Origin: Plecoglossus altivelis
Lineage: Eukaryota > Chordata > Actinopteri > Osmeriformes > Plecoglossidae
DNA: 64,000 bases
Assembly: GCA_036571765.1 (NCBI GenBank)
Contig: BROE01000007.1
Location: 7,598,796-7,662,795 of the forward strand
Direction: 5' to 3'
The notes below the pieces were generated by a model, which was given only the letters and a program-made list of their open reading frames with translations, ran no database searches and was not told where the DNA came from. Of the stretch, positions 52,274-61,198 are shown one piece after another (within the stretch, counting starts at the first letter, position 1; each line of letters begins with the position of its first letter). A program made the translations under genes and the position numbers.

Positions 52274-53618
52274 TCTCTCTATTTCAGAGGCCTGACACAG
52301 GTCCTCTCAGGGATCAGCAGTAGGAGCATTCACAGGATCAATCGGACATAATTGAATTAGCACCGGAATGGAGGCATTCATGCACACACACACACAAACA
52401 TACACACACAGCGGTAGGGAGCGATGTGCGGTGTTCAGCCGTGGGTCCTGTGGGGGAGTAGATAAGTGCCACACAATTACAATCCCCCCAGCGTCACTCA
52501 GCTGTGACGCACAGCCCCCGGGCGCAGCTTGCTCAGGAGGCCCGCTTGTCTGGGCCTGGAGATGCAGCTCGTTCACAGAGCCCAGCAACTATCCCTTGGC
52601 TTCTCTGTAATTGGGTTTGAAGGAGGCAGAGTGTGTCCCTGCTCTCAATGGTGTCTTTACTGTGTTTTGGTGTATTGGGGACAGCCGGCTATGACAGTAT
52701 TTCTACTGCAGAAAAAAAGAGTTGGACGCTAGGCAGTCGGGCTTGCCTACCAAATCCAACCTACACACACTCCTCAACTGCCAGACACACAAAAATCCAC
52801 ACACAGAGAGGTGTGTTGAACTGTAGTCCTTTGGGTCTGTTGAAGACTGTAATAACTGTGTACTCACAACCAGATTAAGTATCAATAATATTATCATTAC
52901 TATCAATAGTGGTAGTAGTAGTAGTAGTAGTAAATGCTATTATTTGGGGGATATACAGTTCTTAAAGCGACACAACATGTGTGTTCTGCAGTAGGATCTG
53001 GTATGTACACTCAGCCTCCCAGCAGAAACATCACTTTGACCCTTTCCCTGATAGGTTTACCACAGGAATAGAACAGCAGGATTAATCCTCCTGACATTTT
53101 AGTACCACTGTTTTTGGCCCCCCTCTTTTCCCACATCTCTCCTTATCTTTCGCTTTCTTGTTTTCTTTCTTGTTTTCTTCTTTTGCTCTTCTCCATCCTC
53201 TCTCTCTCACTCTCTGTTTCTGTCTCTCTCTCTCCATCCCCTCTCTCTCTCACTCTCTGTCCATCCTCTCTCTCACTCTCTGTTTCTGTCTCTCTCTCTC
53301 CATCCCCTCTCTCTCTCACTCTCTGTCCATTCTCTGTCTCTCCATCCTCTCTCTCACTCTCTGTTTCTGTCTCTCTCTCTCCATCCCCTCTCTCTCTCAC
53401 TCTCTGTCCATCCTCTCTCTCACTCTCTGTTTCTGTCTCTCTCTCTCCATCCCCTCTCTCTCTCACTCTCTGTCCATCCTCTCTCTCACTCTCTGTTTCT
53501 GTCTCTCTCTCTCCATCCCCTCTCTCTCTCACTCTCTGTCCATTCTCTGTCTCTCAATCCCTCGGTCTCTCTGTTTTCTTTCCCTCGGCTTCTTTTTTTT
53601 TGCTGAAGTAATAAGGGT

Positions 53619-53663
<45 letters not shown>

Positions 53664-53705
53664 CAGAGAGACAGAGAGACAGAGAGACAGAGAGAGACAG
53701 AGACA

Positions 53706-53746
<41 letters not shown>

Positions 53747-55026
53747 GGCTCCCTCAGAGACATATGTATTGTTCTAGAATACTATGGGAGTATGTGTCTG
53801 CAGGAAGTGGAGAGTTTCTAAACTGTTATGTAAAAAGCAGGCAGACTGAGAGGATTTGCTGTGGACTTAGTGATAGGCTGCAAGTACGATACAGTATTGT
53901 TGCCCATGTACCATTTGTATAGGAGATACTAGCACATTGTATTTTAGCTGTATAAATGACTGTGACTATAAGATTGACAGACTCAGCATATAAGAATTGT
54001 ATGTATATATGTGTGTGTATATACTGTATATAGGTGTGTGTGTGTGTGTGTGTTTGTCAGAGCATGGTTGAGCGGGTGTTCGAGTGCTTGGAGAAGTCCA
54101 GTGTCAGCAGTAAGCTAACTGAGCTCTAGCTGTCCTGCTCAATGTCCCCGAGTCTGGCAGAGAGGGGGGGAGAGGTGGCTGAGTGTGAGCCCCCAGGCAC
54201 CAGGAGACTCAGGAACCATGGTCATTATTACATACAGGGGCAGGAAGAGAGGGGGCGAGTGCAGGGGGGTGGAGAAGGAGCGAGAGGGAGAGAGAAGGAG
54301 AGTGAGGAAGAGGGAGAGAGAGCAAGAGAGATGAAGGGAGAGAGAGGGAAGAGAAATAAAGGGAGAGAGAAGGGAAGAGTAATAGAGAAGGAGAGAGAGA
54401 GGAAGAGAAATAGAGAAGGAGAGAGAGGGGAAGAGAAATAGAGAGGGACACAGTAAATTGACAGATGAGGGTTACAGCACACTTACCTTGGAGCCTCGCT
54501 CGTTAAAAATAATCTCCACGTCTAAAATCTTCCCAAATTGCTGGAGAGAGAGATAGTGGGAGAGATGAAGTGGGAGAGACAGAAAGGTGGAAGGGAAGAG
54601 AAAGAGATAGAGAGGGAAGAAAATATTAGAATGTCACATTCTCAATAATTACAACTCTCACCCTGCCTCTGAAATGGAATCCTTTACTCGGTCGACCTAG
54701 TCCATTAAGAGTATATATTGCACAGCCCTATACACTATATACAGTACTGCCCTGTTCTCTTACCATTACACATTACTATTACCCTTACATTATTATACTG
54801 CTGCATTCACCCTTACAGTAACATCACTATACTGCTCTGTGCACACTGATACTCCAGCCTGAAACACACACTGCCAGAGGGAGGAGCTTAATGGCAAAAG
54901 CGGGCGGGGCACCAGTGGGGAGCTAGAGAGAGACAGGGCGGTAAGTTGTAGAACTCCAGCACATCTTTAGTTCATACCAGCAGCTCTTACAGTAGCTGTC
55001 ACTGTGTTGTGTGAACACATATTCAT

Positions 55027-55057
<31 letters not shown>

Positions 55058-57817
55058 CACACACACATACACACACGCACACACACACGCACACACACAC
55101 ACACACAAACAAACACACACACGCGCACCTACTCGCTCATCTCTCTCTAGAGAACGAGAACCTTTCTTAATAACAACCAGGGGGGATAGCAGGAAGAATA
55201 ACCAATCAAGAGCAGCCATAAAATAAACCAGACATTTGTTTATTTTCCCCAGTGATGAAGGCCACCATCATCATGGTAATTACCTGTCACCACAGTGATC
55301 ATCGCTTGGTCGTTATGTGCTGGTCTCCTACAGCCTTATCTGATCTCAGTAATAATGTTCCTGATTGGACCAATTCCTCATCATAATTGGCGGATTAGAG
55401 CCAGACTGAGAGGGGTGGGGAGGCCACACCTCCTCTTGGGCCAAGCTGGGGGTTGTCATGGTTATGGTGTTACATGACAACTACTGGGTTTTCAGGTGTG
55501 GGCCTGTGAGAGTGTGTACATGTTTGTATGGGTGTGTCTGTCTGTCTGTCGGTCGGTGTAAGTGTGCGCGTTTGTGTGTGTATGTGTCTGTGTGTGTGAG
55601 GGGGTGTAGTAGCAGGTCACCATTGCTATGCTAATGTTAAGCCTTGGTTTCACCAGAACAGGACCTTGAATCAAGAAGTTTATTTCAATAAATAAATAAA
55701 CATTTTAGACCTAGCGTAGCACATGCAAGGACACACACACGCACATCACACAAAGAAACACACACACATGCACGCGCACACACTGCACCGCCTCACAAAG
55801 AAGGGGATTCCTCTACTCCTCTGAGCATGTGCGTGCAAATGGATGTGTGTGAGCAAAAGTGTGTGTGTGAGCAAGTGTGTGAGAGCAGGTGGGTGATGTG
55901 TGTGTGTGTGTGAGAGAGAGAGCAGGTGTGTGTGATGTGTAACAAGTCCAGGTATTTTATCTAGGTGGTGTGTCAGCAGGGTCATTAGCAGCAGAGCAGA
56001 ATAAGAGCGATCCTCCAGTCTCCTAATGACTGGAATGAAAGCAGCCTTTAATTGTTGTCTACAACGGCCATCTTATTTCATTAGAACTAATTACCCTGTC
56101 AGTTGGCTGTGAGGGCGCGGAACACACGCACACACACGCGGCCCCACACACATGCATGCCTGGCCCAGCTCTTGCAGACACACACATGCACACACACAAT
56201 AATGCAAATTTGCAAAAACACACACAGAGACAGACGCACTCTTTCCTTGAACTTCTCAGTGTGTGCTCCCAAAACCAAGACAGGAGATTTTAACAGTTAG
56301 TTTCAGATTTCAACAGGCATGTGGTGCGGGTGAAATGTAACCATCTGAACAGTGTGTGTGTGTTTTTTACAGACATGAAGAGCTGGTGAGATGGTGTAAT
56401 GGTTGAATACTGATCCTCTATGTTCCCTTTCCCTAAAGCAACACTCTAAAGCCCTTCAGCCACACTCATCACCTGGCACCACATGGACACCAAACACACA
56501 CCAGTAGCTCTAATGGTGAGGGTGCGCGCGCGTGTGTGTGTGTGTGTGTAGGTGAAGCTTTATCTCTCCACGCTGGTAAATGAGCAAGTTCCATTACAAT
56601 CCCATCATTCCTCTACCTCACCCTAACCCAACATACACCCTCACATTCATAGAAAGAGACAAGGGAGAGAGAGCGCTTGAAAGAGTGAGATGAGAGGGAG
56701 GAAGAGAGGCCTTATGGGTAATCAGAATGTAGAATGTTCCCTGCATTAGGCTGCAGCAGCAGTTCCTGTGTGGAATGCTGAGAGCTGCCTGGCGCGTGGA
56801 GACGTCTAGAAGTAGTGATTACGGGAGGAACTGCAACCATTAAAACTCCATTAGAGGAGAGACCCTGATGGAAACCTCACACTGGAGTGCCACCCGCACA
56901 TACACACACACACACACACAGACGTGCACACACTCACACACACACACACACACACAGACACACACACACACGCACGCACGCACACACATACCTGAAGCCC
57001 ACCTCTGCAGGGTGTGTGTGTGTGTGTGAGAGAGAGTGTAATGATTCATTAAGGATCCCTGCCTCTGGGAATGGGGGTGGGGGGGACAGTGAGGACCCTT
57101 TTGCGGCCGGCTGGCTAAGTGCCTGCGTATTAATTAAACATGGTACGGCCCCTCTCCAGGGTACAGAGGTAGCTGCAGCATCAGATGCTGGGTTTCACTC
57201 TGCGAGGCTTTGAGTGAACAGAGCCTAGTGCAACCGCTGCTCCGCAGGAGCCGACCGCTGACATTCTGGCTCCCTGTCTCTCTGCACAGCTGGATGAAGC
57301 TATCAGCTGCCTCATGTTGTGCAAGCAGACACTCCCAGGTCCTCATCTACATGCTGATAAATACACCAGTCTGTGTGGGGGGATCAGATGAGGTTGTGGG
57401 ATTTTGATGGACTTGATTTGACTTAGTGAGCAGTGAGATGTTCCTCCACCTGTTCCTGAATGACCACAGTGCATGCTGGAAGTTGCAGTTCTAGTCTACA
57501 AGTGAATAACTGGTGGTCAGACTAAGTATGGGGGAAACCAGAGGTAATGTGGTGGTGGTGGTGGTGGTTGGGAGTTGAAGAGACTTAAATGAGTGGAGTG
57601 TTTCTCTGAATTCCAGTTTTTCCACTAACCATTAGAGCTTCATACGAAGCCTAGCCTTCCCCTAAATCTGTTCTCCCTAATTAGGAATTAAAGTCTAATA
57701 AGGATGGGTAATGAACCAGTGTCTCACTGCTCTGAGGCCATTGCTGACACACACACACATACATACATACACAGGCACACACACACACACACACACACAC
57801 ACACCAACATACATACC

Positions 57818-57852
<35 letters not shown>

Positions 57853-60800
57853 CAACACACACAGGCACACATACAAATTCCCACACACCATTAAACACAC
57901 ACATACTGATGCAGGCATGCAGACATACACACATACACAGTTTCACATACACAGAGATGTGCACGTAGACACACAAAGACACAAACACACACAATGCAGA
58001 AAAGCACACATGCACACACAATCACCAACCACTTATTATGTAGACTTTCCTGTGCTGGAATTTGGACCGTAATAGTTTCAGGGAGTCGATTGTGCAGATC
58101 GAGATAATCAGAGATAACAATTCAACATATGGTGGGCTGGTTCTCCTTACAAGACGAGCATTGATGTCCTGATATTGCTGCAGTATAATGTCTGCAGCTG
58201 AGAGGTCCATTAGCTGGAATGATCTGGTAAAGCCTTAGTGTGGGGGCTGTGGTGGAGACATGTCAACGACAGACCATAATATGATGCACCAACTCCATTA
58301 AACAGTAAAAAGATGTTTTAGATGGGGAAAAACTGTGGCATGTGTATGTGTGTGAAGTTGTTTTCCACACTACCCAAGAGAGAATGTAACCATCAAAATG
58401 TGTTCTGACGGTTCTCAAGACAAACAACCAAAAAAAACAAGCTAGAAGAACTAGTTTAAGAAACTACTTGTTTTACGTAAACATTACCCCCCCAAAAAAC
58501 TTTACTGCCGATAGTGTAAGTGCATGTGGTCATCCTGCACCCCCCAACTGCCACCACCACCCCTCCCTCCAAAATAAAAGAGAACTGTGGCTTCTCTTGA
58601 TAGCCTCCCCTCTCCTTACCCCTGCCACCCTATCAGACCTCTGGGGCCGAGTCTTCAGAGGTCTTCGTCAGCGCACCCCGTCTTCTAACAGCTTGAGAGG
58701 AGCTCTGAGCACCACTGATTGTCGTAAGGGCTACCAGATTGTCTGTCTCTTCCAATCCTTCTCTTCTTGGGTCCTTCCTTTCTCTTCTATCCCCCATCTC
58801 TGCTCTCCTCTCTCGGTGTCACTGGCTAATTGTGCTGCTGTGCTCAGAGCCTTGGAGACCCTGCTAAGTGACTGGGGAGTGTTGAGTCAGAGACTCCCAG
58901 TCCTACGTTGACACACATACACACACACGCATACACACACACATACACATACACACACACATACACACACACGTAAATCCTCCCGACGCCCCTAACAGGA
59001 GCTGTCACCCAACACACACCTAATGAGGATAAACTCCCTTTTAACCGCGCTGAGGAATCCCATTAATTGACTCTCCATGGCGGGACCCTTCCATCTCCGC
59101 TCCTCTCCCCAGATCAAGGGCTCCGAGGCTGGGGAGGCGAGGGGGACGGGTGCCCCTCTATGGAGCACAGAGCCGGAGGGAACAGATGTTCCAGTCCTTC
59201 AGAGTAGGGATAAGTCTCCAGCCTCCTATTACAGGAGATGTTAGAGCCAGGCTTGAACACTGACACCAGCAAACACACCATCGCTCGCTTCTCTATACTT
59301 TTTCCACTAACAAGCCAGCTAATGCCAACACACACACACACACTCACACACACACTGGTTCTCCATGTATGTGTTTCTCAAGCGCCTGGGAACAGGCTGT
59401 CATTTCAGTGTCTCTGCGGTCGTTTTTTGTCCTGCCTACCTCTTTATCTTTTTCTACCTCTCTTTCTCTCGCTTTCTGTCTTTCTGTCTTTCCACAAGTA
59501 ATCACACCAGCAGAGAATCTCAGCATCTCCAAGGCTCAACTCTCCACAGAGCCACGTGGACAGCCTGTGAACTGACAGCTCCAGGACTCTCCTCACAACT
59601 CGATGGAGGAACTTTCCACAGAACTCTAAGTCACTGAGGTATTCTGAGTTCTTCTGGGGATAAAGGGGTTCTACTTACAGCTGGCTGGGGTGAGAGGGGT
59701 TCTGCTTTGAGCTGGCTGGGGTGAGAGGGGTTCTGCTTAGAACTGACTGGGCTGAGAGGGGTTCTGCTTTGAGCTGACTGGAGTAGTAGGGGTTCTGCTT
59801 TGAGCTGGCTGGAGTGATAAGGGTTCTGCTTACAGCTGGCTGGAGTGAGAGGGGTTCTGCTTTGAGCTGGCTGGAGTGATAGGGGTTCTGCTTTGAGCTG
59901 GCTGGGGTGAGAGGGGTTCTGTGTGGAGCTGGCTGGGGTGAGACGGCCAGAAAATTGGGTAGATTGAAGACGGAGGTCCTATCTAGAACATAGATCTTGG
60001 ATGGAAGATTACCTGTAGCTTCACATTAGCAGACCCAACCTGGAGGGTGTGGGTTAGCCTGGTCTAGCCTGGCCTGGCCTGGGATGGTTTTCTCAGTCTG
60101 TCTAAATGACTAAAGATATTCCCTCTTTACCACAGGGACATGTCTACTCACACCTCCCCTCCAAGGACTGGTTGAGGGCAGCCTCCAGAGATAAAACATT
60201 CATCCCTTATCCTAATTTGGGAGGAGAGCTGTGTGGAGGTTAGAGGGTGAATTATTTAGCATGTCTCTAAAAGTTCTGATGAGAATATCTTTACGGAGGA
60301 CAGGGCATGGCAAGACAGTCCCCAAGAGTCCCTGTTTACTCTGAGAGATCCCACTGTTTTGTGCTTAAAATGAAGGTGTGTGTCTTTTTGAGTGTGTAAC
60401 TGTGTGTGTATTTGTGTCCATGTCTCTCTCCTTATGTGTGTGTGTGTGTGTGCTAGGTCAACACTGTGTTTCCTAGTCGGGAGATGTGCCTATGATTTGT
60501 TTTATGAGACTGTAGCCATGTCAGACCCAGTGAACAGAGAGAGTATGTTATCTTCTAGATCTTTCTGCCCACCTCTTGTTCTGCCCCCTGGGGATCCTCA
60601 GTGTGTTCAAGGTTGAGGGTGCTGTGTGCTCTTCTGAGTTGGGTGGCTTTGTTTTGGTCGGATGCACCGCGGTGGACGGCCATGCCACGGGGTTTAGCTG
60701 CGGCTGGGACGGCGCTGGGGTTTGTTGCTTTGATGCTTATGTGATGTCTGTGATCTTTGATGTCTTCTGATGTGCTGTGTGCTGTGTGTTAGCCATTGCT

Positions 60801-61198
60801 GAGGACTGAGTTTGGTTTGATATTGTATTGTATGATAGTGATATATCATATTGTTGTATAGCGTAAGATATCATTGTGTGATAACAGTGTGTGGGGTATT
60901 ACTGGGGTGTGTGTGTGTGGCAGTATTGTGCGGTCGTATTGTGTAGAAGTATTGTGAGGTAATGTTATGCAGAAGACAGTAGTGTGTGATAGTGACGCAT
61001 TGTGTAGGATTGTGCGTTGTAGCTATGTCGTGTGCCAGTGCGCTCAACACTCACCCCGAACATCTGTCTGAGGTCGGGGTCCCGGAAGCGGAAGGGGATG
61101 TTGGAGACATGTAACCTCTTGGGCTGCTGTTTCTCTGAGGAGTCTGACAGCTGGAGCTGCAGCTGCTGGGAGCCCTCTGTCTGCGCCACCTCCTCCGC
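27622..61198 (-). CDS. RBFOX3: RNA binding fox-1 homolog 3 (NeuN), 3' part of the gene
   Basis: A neuronal nuclear splicing factor that binds (U)GCAUG in pre-mRNA through one RRM. Pieces in transcript order: 61198-61055, 54540-54487, 51880-51788, 50394-50334, 48417-48364, 43349-43217, 42599-42560, 42212-42148, 38270-38192 and a terminal exon whose first codon is the stop, 27624-27622. They total 726 nt (241 residues plus stop), all GT-AG with matching phases. The RRM runs from residue 28 to about 105 of this part, with RNP2 LHVSNI (29-34) and RNP1 KGFGFVTF (66-73); aromatic residues F36, F68 and F70 correspond to the RNA-contacting Phe known from RBFOX1. The C-terminal domain is Tyr/Ala/Pro-rich and ends SVGTM. 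EKQQPKRLHVSN and the C1QTNF1 neighbour point to RBFOX3 rather than RBFOX1 or RBFOX2. The N-terminal exons and promoter lie beyond 64000. Confidence 0.93.
33690..33905. repeat. Degenerate minisatellite in RBFOX3 intron
   Basis: Imperfect repeats of a 10-13 bp motif of the type gctgactggtagctggctgt, rich in tagctg. Copies are diverged, suggesting an old array. Confidence 0.8.
34395..34690. repeat. 12-bp minisatellite, about 24 copies
   Basis: Tandem cagcctctactc with variants ctgactctactc and cagcccttactc. The variants recur in blocks, giving a higher-order pattern. Confidence 0.92.
38192..38270 (-). CDS. RBFOX3: RBFOX3 last large coding exon (79 nt)
   Basis: Acceptor cctctccag, donor gtgagt. 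Encodes YGRVYATADPYHHTLGPAAT and YSVGTM. If the intron were retained the frame would stop after four more codons (Val-Ser-Pro-Leu), so the protein end changes little either way. Confidence 0.94.
38529..38596. repeat. 34-bp tandem duplication
   Basis: Two identical head-to-tail copies of gtttggtcgaatgtctgttc plus tgcctctgttctac at 38529-38562 and 38563-38596. Confidence 0.93.
39494..39657. repeat. 12-bp minisatellite, about 13-14 copies
   Basis: Tandem ctatgttcctcc with ctatattcctcc variants. The unit is a multiple of three, so both strands are open across it (FLPM repeats on plus, EEHR repeats on minus); these are not genes. Confidence 0.93.
40806..41820. repeat. ~339-bp tandem block, three copies, interrupted by assembly gap
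   Basis: The same segment (gggctggggagatgttccct, then caacccctcttcctacaggc, then a gggagggaggagatgtgtgg G-rich tail) starts at 40806, 41145 and 41598. The first two starts are 339 bp apart; the second interval contains the N run. Copies are nearly identical, which is typical of recent duplication or of a mis-assembled array. Confidence 0.9.
41367..41500. other. Assembly gap (134 N)
   Basis: A run of N inside the second copy of the tandem block, within the G-rich part. The true length and copy number are unknown. Confidence 0.99.
41830..42120. repeat. G-rich variable repeat next to an RBFOX3 exon
   Basis: Degenerate units of about 30-33 bp of the type ggaggtgtgtatgtgggagg plus aggtgtgcaggggggaggga. 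It ends about 28 bp before the donor side of the 65-nt exon (42148). The plus strand has many runs of three or more G; the transcribed RBFOX3 RNA would be C-rich. Confidence 0.85.
42148..42212 (-). CDS. RBFOX3: RBFOX3 exon (65 nt)
   Basis: Acceptor cttatctcag, donor gtaagt. Encodes GGYAAYRYAQPAATAAAYSD plus two bases of the next Ser codon. The alanine run differs by one Thr from the pure-Ala run I recall in human. Confidence 0.95.
42560..42599 (-). CDS. RBFOX3: RBFOX3 exon (40 nt, brain-type)
   Basis: Acceptor ccccacag, donor gtaagc. Encodes VVYQDGFYGAEIY, matching the 40-nt neuronal exon of the RBFOX genes that alternates with a 43-nt muscle exon in RBFOX1/2. No muscle-type partner exon was found in the flanking introns. 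Confidence 0.95.
43217..43349 (-). CDS. RBFOX3: RBFOX3 exon (133 nt, C-terminal domain)
   Basis: Acceptor ccctcacctcag (read ctcag), donor gtgagt. Encodes VTGFPYPSAGAAVAYRGAHL, then RGRGRAVYNTFRAAPPPPPI and PAYGA. The RGRGR and proline run match the RBFOX C-terminal domain. A UGCAUG motif sits only 17 nt after the exon end. Confidence 0.96.
43350..48363 (-). other. RBFOX3: RBFOX3 intron between 54-nt and 133-nt exons
   Basis: 5 kb, dominated by repeats: GA-rich 43360-43480 and 43700-44040, CA-rich 44180-44250 and 44410-44780, CA-rich 45198-45540, CA tracts 45840-45876 and 47604-47665, GA-rich 47280-47405. The block 46960-47230 is non-repetitive and may be conserved. No extra exon recognised. 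Confidence 0.75.
44430..44770. repeat. CA-rich minisatellites
   Basis: First a short array of about 20 bp (cacacactcagggccttcac, about 44430-44515), then CA-rich units punctuated by ctcaggcacacacacctaca (44600-44770). Confidence 0.85.
48364..48417 (-). CDS. RBFOX3: RBFOX3 exon (54 nt) with duplicated acceptor
   Basis: Acceptor cctgtag, donor starts gta. Encodes GWKLNPVVGAVYGPEFYA with split codons at each end. The first 11 bases of the exon and its acceptor are part of a 51-bp tandem repeat running upstream (see 48407-48610), so three decoy copies of the acceptor precede the true one. Confidence 0.94.
48407..48610. repeat. 51-bp tandem repeat, four copies, overlapping an RBFOX3 splice acceptor
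   Basis: Copies at 48407-48457, 48458-48508, 48509-48559 and 48560-48610. The unit includes cagcttccagcctacaggag and gtgttagcctagcatc. On the minus strand every copy carries ctgtag, the acceptor used by the exon starting at 48417; the extra acceptor AG dinucleotides lie at 48469-48470, 48520-48521 and 48571-48572. Copies 2-4 differ by a few bases. Confidence 0.95.
48840..49420. repeat. ~25-bp minisatellite in RBFOX3 intron
   Basis: Units of the type gtgctggtgtagtgctggtg tggta with ggggta and ctggtctggta variants over about 370 bp, then a looser region and a final 24-bp set (ggtgctggtgtggtagttgt) near 49336-49408. Confidence 0.93.
50040..50180. repeat. ~11-bp minisatellite (CTGGTCTGGCC type)
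   Basis: Tandem ctggtctggccctggtctgg with tctagccc and tctggttc variants. It lies about 150 bp downstream of the 61-nt RBFOX3 exon. The minus-strand open frame here (DQVQTRTRPGPDQ-like) is an artefact. Confidence 0.9.
50334..50394 (-). CDS. RBFOX3: RBFOX3 exon (61 nt, end of RRM)
   Basis: Acceptor gaccacag, donor gtaaga. Encodes VNNATARVMTNKKVANPYTN plus one base of the next Gly codon. KKVANP differs from the KKTGNP I recall in human RBFOX3. A UGCAUG lies 47 nt upstream of the acceptor. Confidence 0.95.
50455..50576. repeat. CT and CA microsatellites upstream of the 61-nt exon
   Basis: A CT run (about 50455-50512) passes directly into a CA run (to 50572), about 60 bp upstream of the 61-nt exon in transcript sense. 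Confidence 0.95.
50869..50955. repeat. 26-bp tandem repeat, three copies
   Basis: Repeats of ttagcatttccctagcccgc catgt with minor changes (cgctatgttgg in the first copy). Confidence 0.9.
51788..51880 (-). CDS. RBFOX3: RBFOX3 exon (93 nt, RNP1 of RRM)
   Basis: Acceptor tgaccccag, donor gtgcct (a weak donor). Encodes GFGFVTFETSADADRAREKL and NGTIVEGRKIE. In the RBFOX family the equivalent 93-nt exon is alternatively skipped to give RRM-defective protein and is a known target of autoregulation; the weak donor fits regulated use. A UGCAUG lies about 145 nt downstream. Confidence 0.96.
53190..53560. repeat. CT-rich minisatellite with higher-order ~66-bp unit
   Basis: Blocks reading tctctcactctctgtttctg, tctctctctctccatcccct and ctctgtccatcctctctctc recur with a period of about 66 bp, about five to six times. 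The nearby GA tract 53618-53742 has the opposite strand bias. Confidence 0.88.
53618..53745. repeat. GA microsatellite with agac interruptions
   Basis: A run of ga dinucleotides with regular gagacagagagacag interruptions, immediately right of the CT-rich minisatellite. In single-stranded form the two tracts could pair as an imperfect hairpin. Confidence 0.9.
54487..54540 (-). CDS. RBFOX3: RBFOX3 exon (54 nt, RRM)
   Basis: Acceptor ctctccag, donor gtaagt. Encodes 18 residues, QFGKILDVEIIFNERGSK, as in other vertebrate RBFOX proteins. It is phase 0 throughout, so it can be skipped without frameshift. Confidence 0.96.
54541..61054 (-). other. RBFOX3: RBFOX3 intron between first two exons in the window
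   Basis: 6.5 kb with no further exon recognised. Repeats: CA 55040-55115, GT 55875-55915, CA 56905-57000, CA-rich 57746-57860, CA-rich 58912-58972, a 33-bp minisatellite at 59655-59945. Non-repetitive blocks at 55980-56110, 57100-57370 and 58990-59240 may be conserved non-coding sequence. Confidence 0.75.
59655..59945. repeat. 33-bp minisatellite, about 8-9 copies
   Basis: Tandem ggttctgctttgagctggct plus ggggtgagagg, with variants at the agctggctgg/aactgactgg and gtgagagg/gtgatagg positions. Confidence 0.93.
61055..61198 (-). CDS. RBFOX3: RBFOX3 exon, start of RRM (144 nt)
   Basis: Acceptor ggggggcag, donor gtgagt. Encodes a short linker (AEEVAQTEGSQQLQ) then PKRLHVSNIPFRFRDPDLRQ and MFG, carrying RNP2. 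Phase 0 at both ends. The linker is the most variable coding part seen here. Confidence 0.95.

Larger units (their letters stand above)
51881..54486 (-). other. RBFOX3: RBFOX3 intron between two RRM exons
   Basis: 2.6 kb with GA-rich DNA directly upstream of the 93-nt exon (51895-52110), a GT tract (52215-52272), a short gta run (52912-52931), the CT minisatellite and GA tract listed separately, and GA-rich DNA at 54240-54445. The part 52310-52600 is less repetitive. Confidence 0.75.
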
